Source: Pseudobdellovibrio sp. (GTDB lineage Bacteria; Bdellovibrionota; Bdellovibrionia; Bdellovibrionales; Bdellovibrionaceae). From it: 5,017 nucleotides of DNA. The stretch spans positions 1 through 5,017 of the forward strand of contig JANWIU010000081.1 in NCBI GenBank assembly GCA_025449725.1, given 5' to 3'. Both the position numbers and the translations under genes were made by a program. Positions within the stretch are counted from its first letter, which is position 1, and every line of letters begins with the position of its first letter. Below are positions 4,980 to 5,017 of this stretch, piece after piece. The notes under the pieces are model-generated. The model was given only the letters and a program-made list of their open reading frames with translations, had not been told where the DNA came from and searched no databases.

Positions 4980-5017
4980 ATGAGATCAATTTTAGCACTT
5001 GTATTAATGGTTACCGG
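4980..5017 (+). CDS. Start of a probable exported protein, cut by window end
   Basis: Only 12 codons are visible, reading MRSILALVLMVTG. The Arg at position 2 followed by an unbroken hydrophobic stretch is a typical signal-peptide beginning. A strong ribosome site, AAGGAG at 4969-4974, lies five bases before the ATG, which makes this a real start despite the short length. It lies 115 bases after the HExxH gene, beyond the hairpin at 4897-4912, so it may be either the third gene of the operon or separately transcribed; I see no convincing promoter in the AT-rich gap. No function can be proposed. Confidence 0.7.
   Translation, partial: MRSILALVLMVT

Overview
The window reads as an ordinary chromosomal stretch of a moderately AT-leaning Gram-negative bacterium. 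It holds one cytoplasmic enzyme gene, a tRNA gene and a run of small exported proteins that I mostly cannot name. The density of short orphan secreted proteins, together with a secreted protein carrying an HEARHSDG motif, reminds me of Bdellovibrio and its relatives. That placement rests on general resemblance only. No phage, transposon, CRISPR or restriction/defence gene can be recognised.

Left part (1-1572): the 3' portion of a spermidine-synthase-like methyltransferase-fold gene enters from outside the window. It converges on a leftward gene for a 133-residue exported protein with four cysteines and a proline-rich pentapeptide-repeat tail. One hairpin with an A-run on one side and a T-rich tract on the other sits between the two stop codons and probably serves both genes.

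Middle (1573-3108): a single tRNA-Leu(UAG) with an encoded CCA end is followed by a rightward gene for a six-cysteine exported protein. That gene converges, with only 16 bp between stops, on a leftward gene for a 124-residue exported protein. The leftward gene has a good promoter candidate.

Right part (3109-5017): a divergent intergenic region with three copies of a CCTGTYA-type box leads into a two-gene operon. The first gene encodes a small exported or membrane-anchored helical protein, probably starting at TTG 3212. Nine bases later comes a 365-residue exported protein with an HExxH motif, a candidate zinc metallopeptidase of a family I cannot name. A hairpin follows, and then the first 12 codons of another probable exported protein.

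Four of the five complete proteins have a clear cleavable signal peptide; the fifth (3212) has an N-terminal hydrophobic segment that could be a signal peptide or a membrane anchor. The truncated gene at the right edge also begins like an exported protein. Most have even numbers of cysteines in the mature part, as expected for disulfide-bonded envelope or secreted proteins. The best lead for new biology is the small-protein/HExxH pair and its control region. Nothing here demonstrates a new system.
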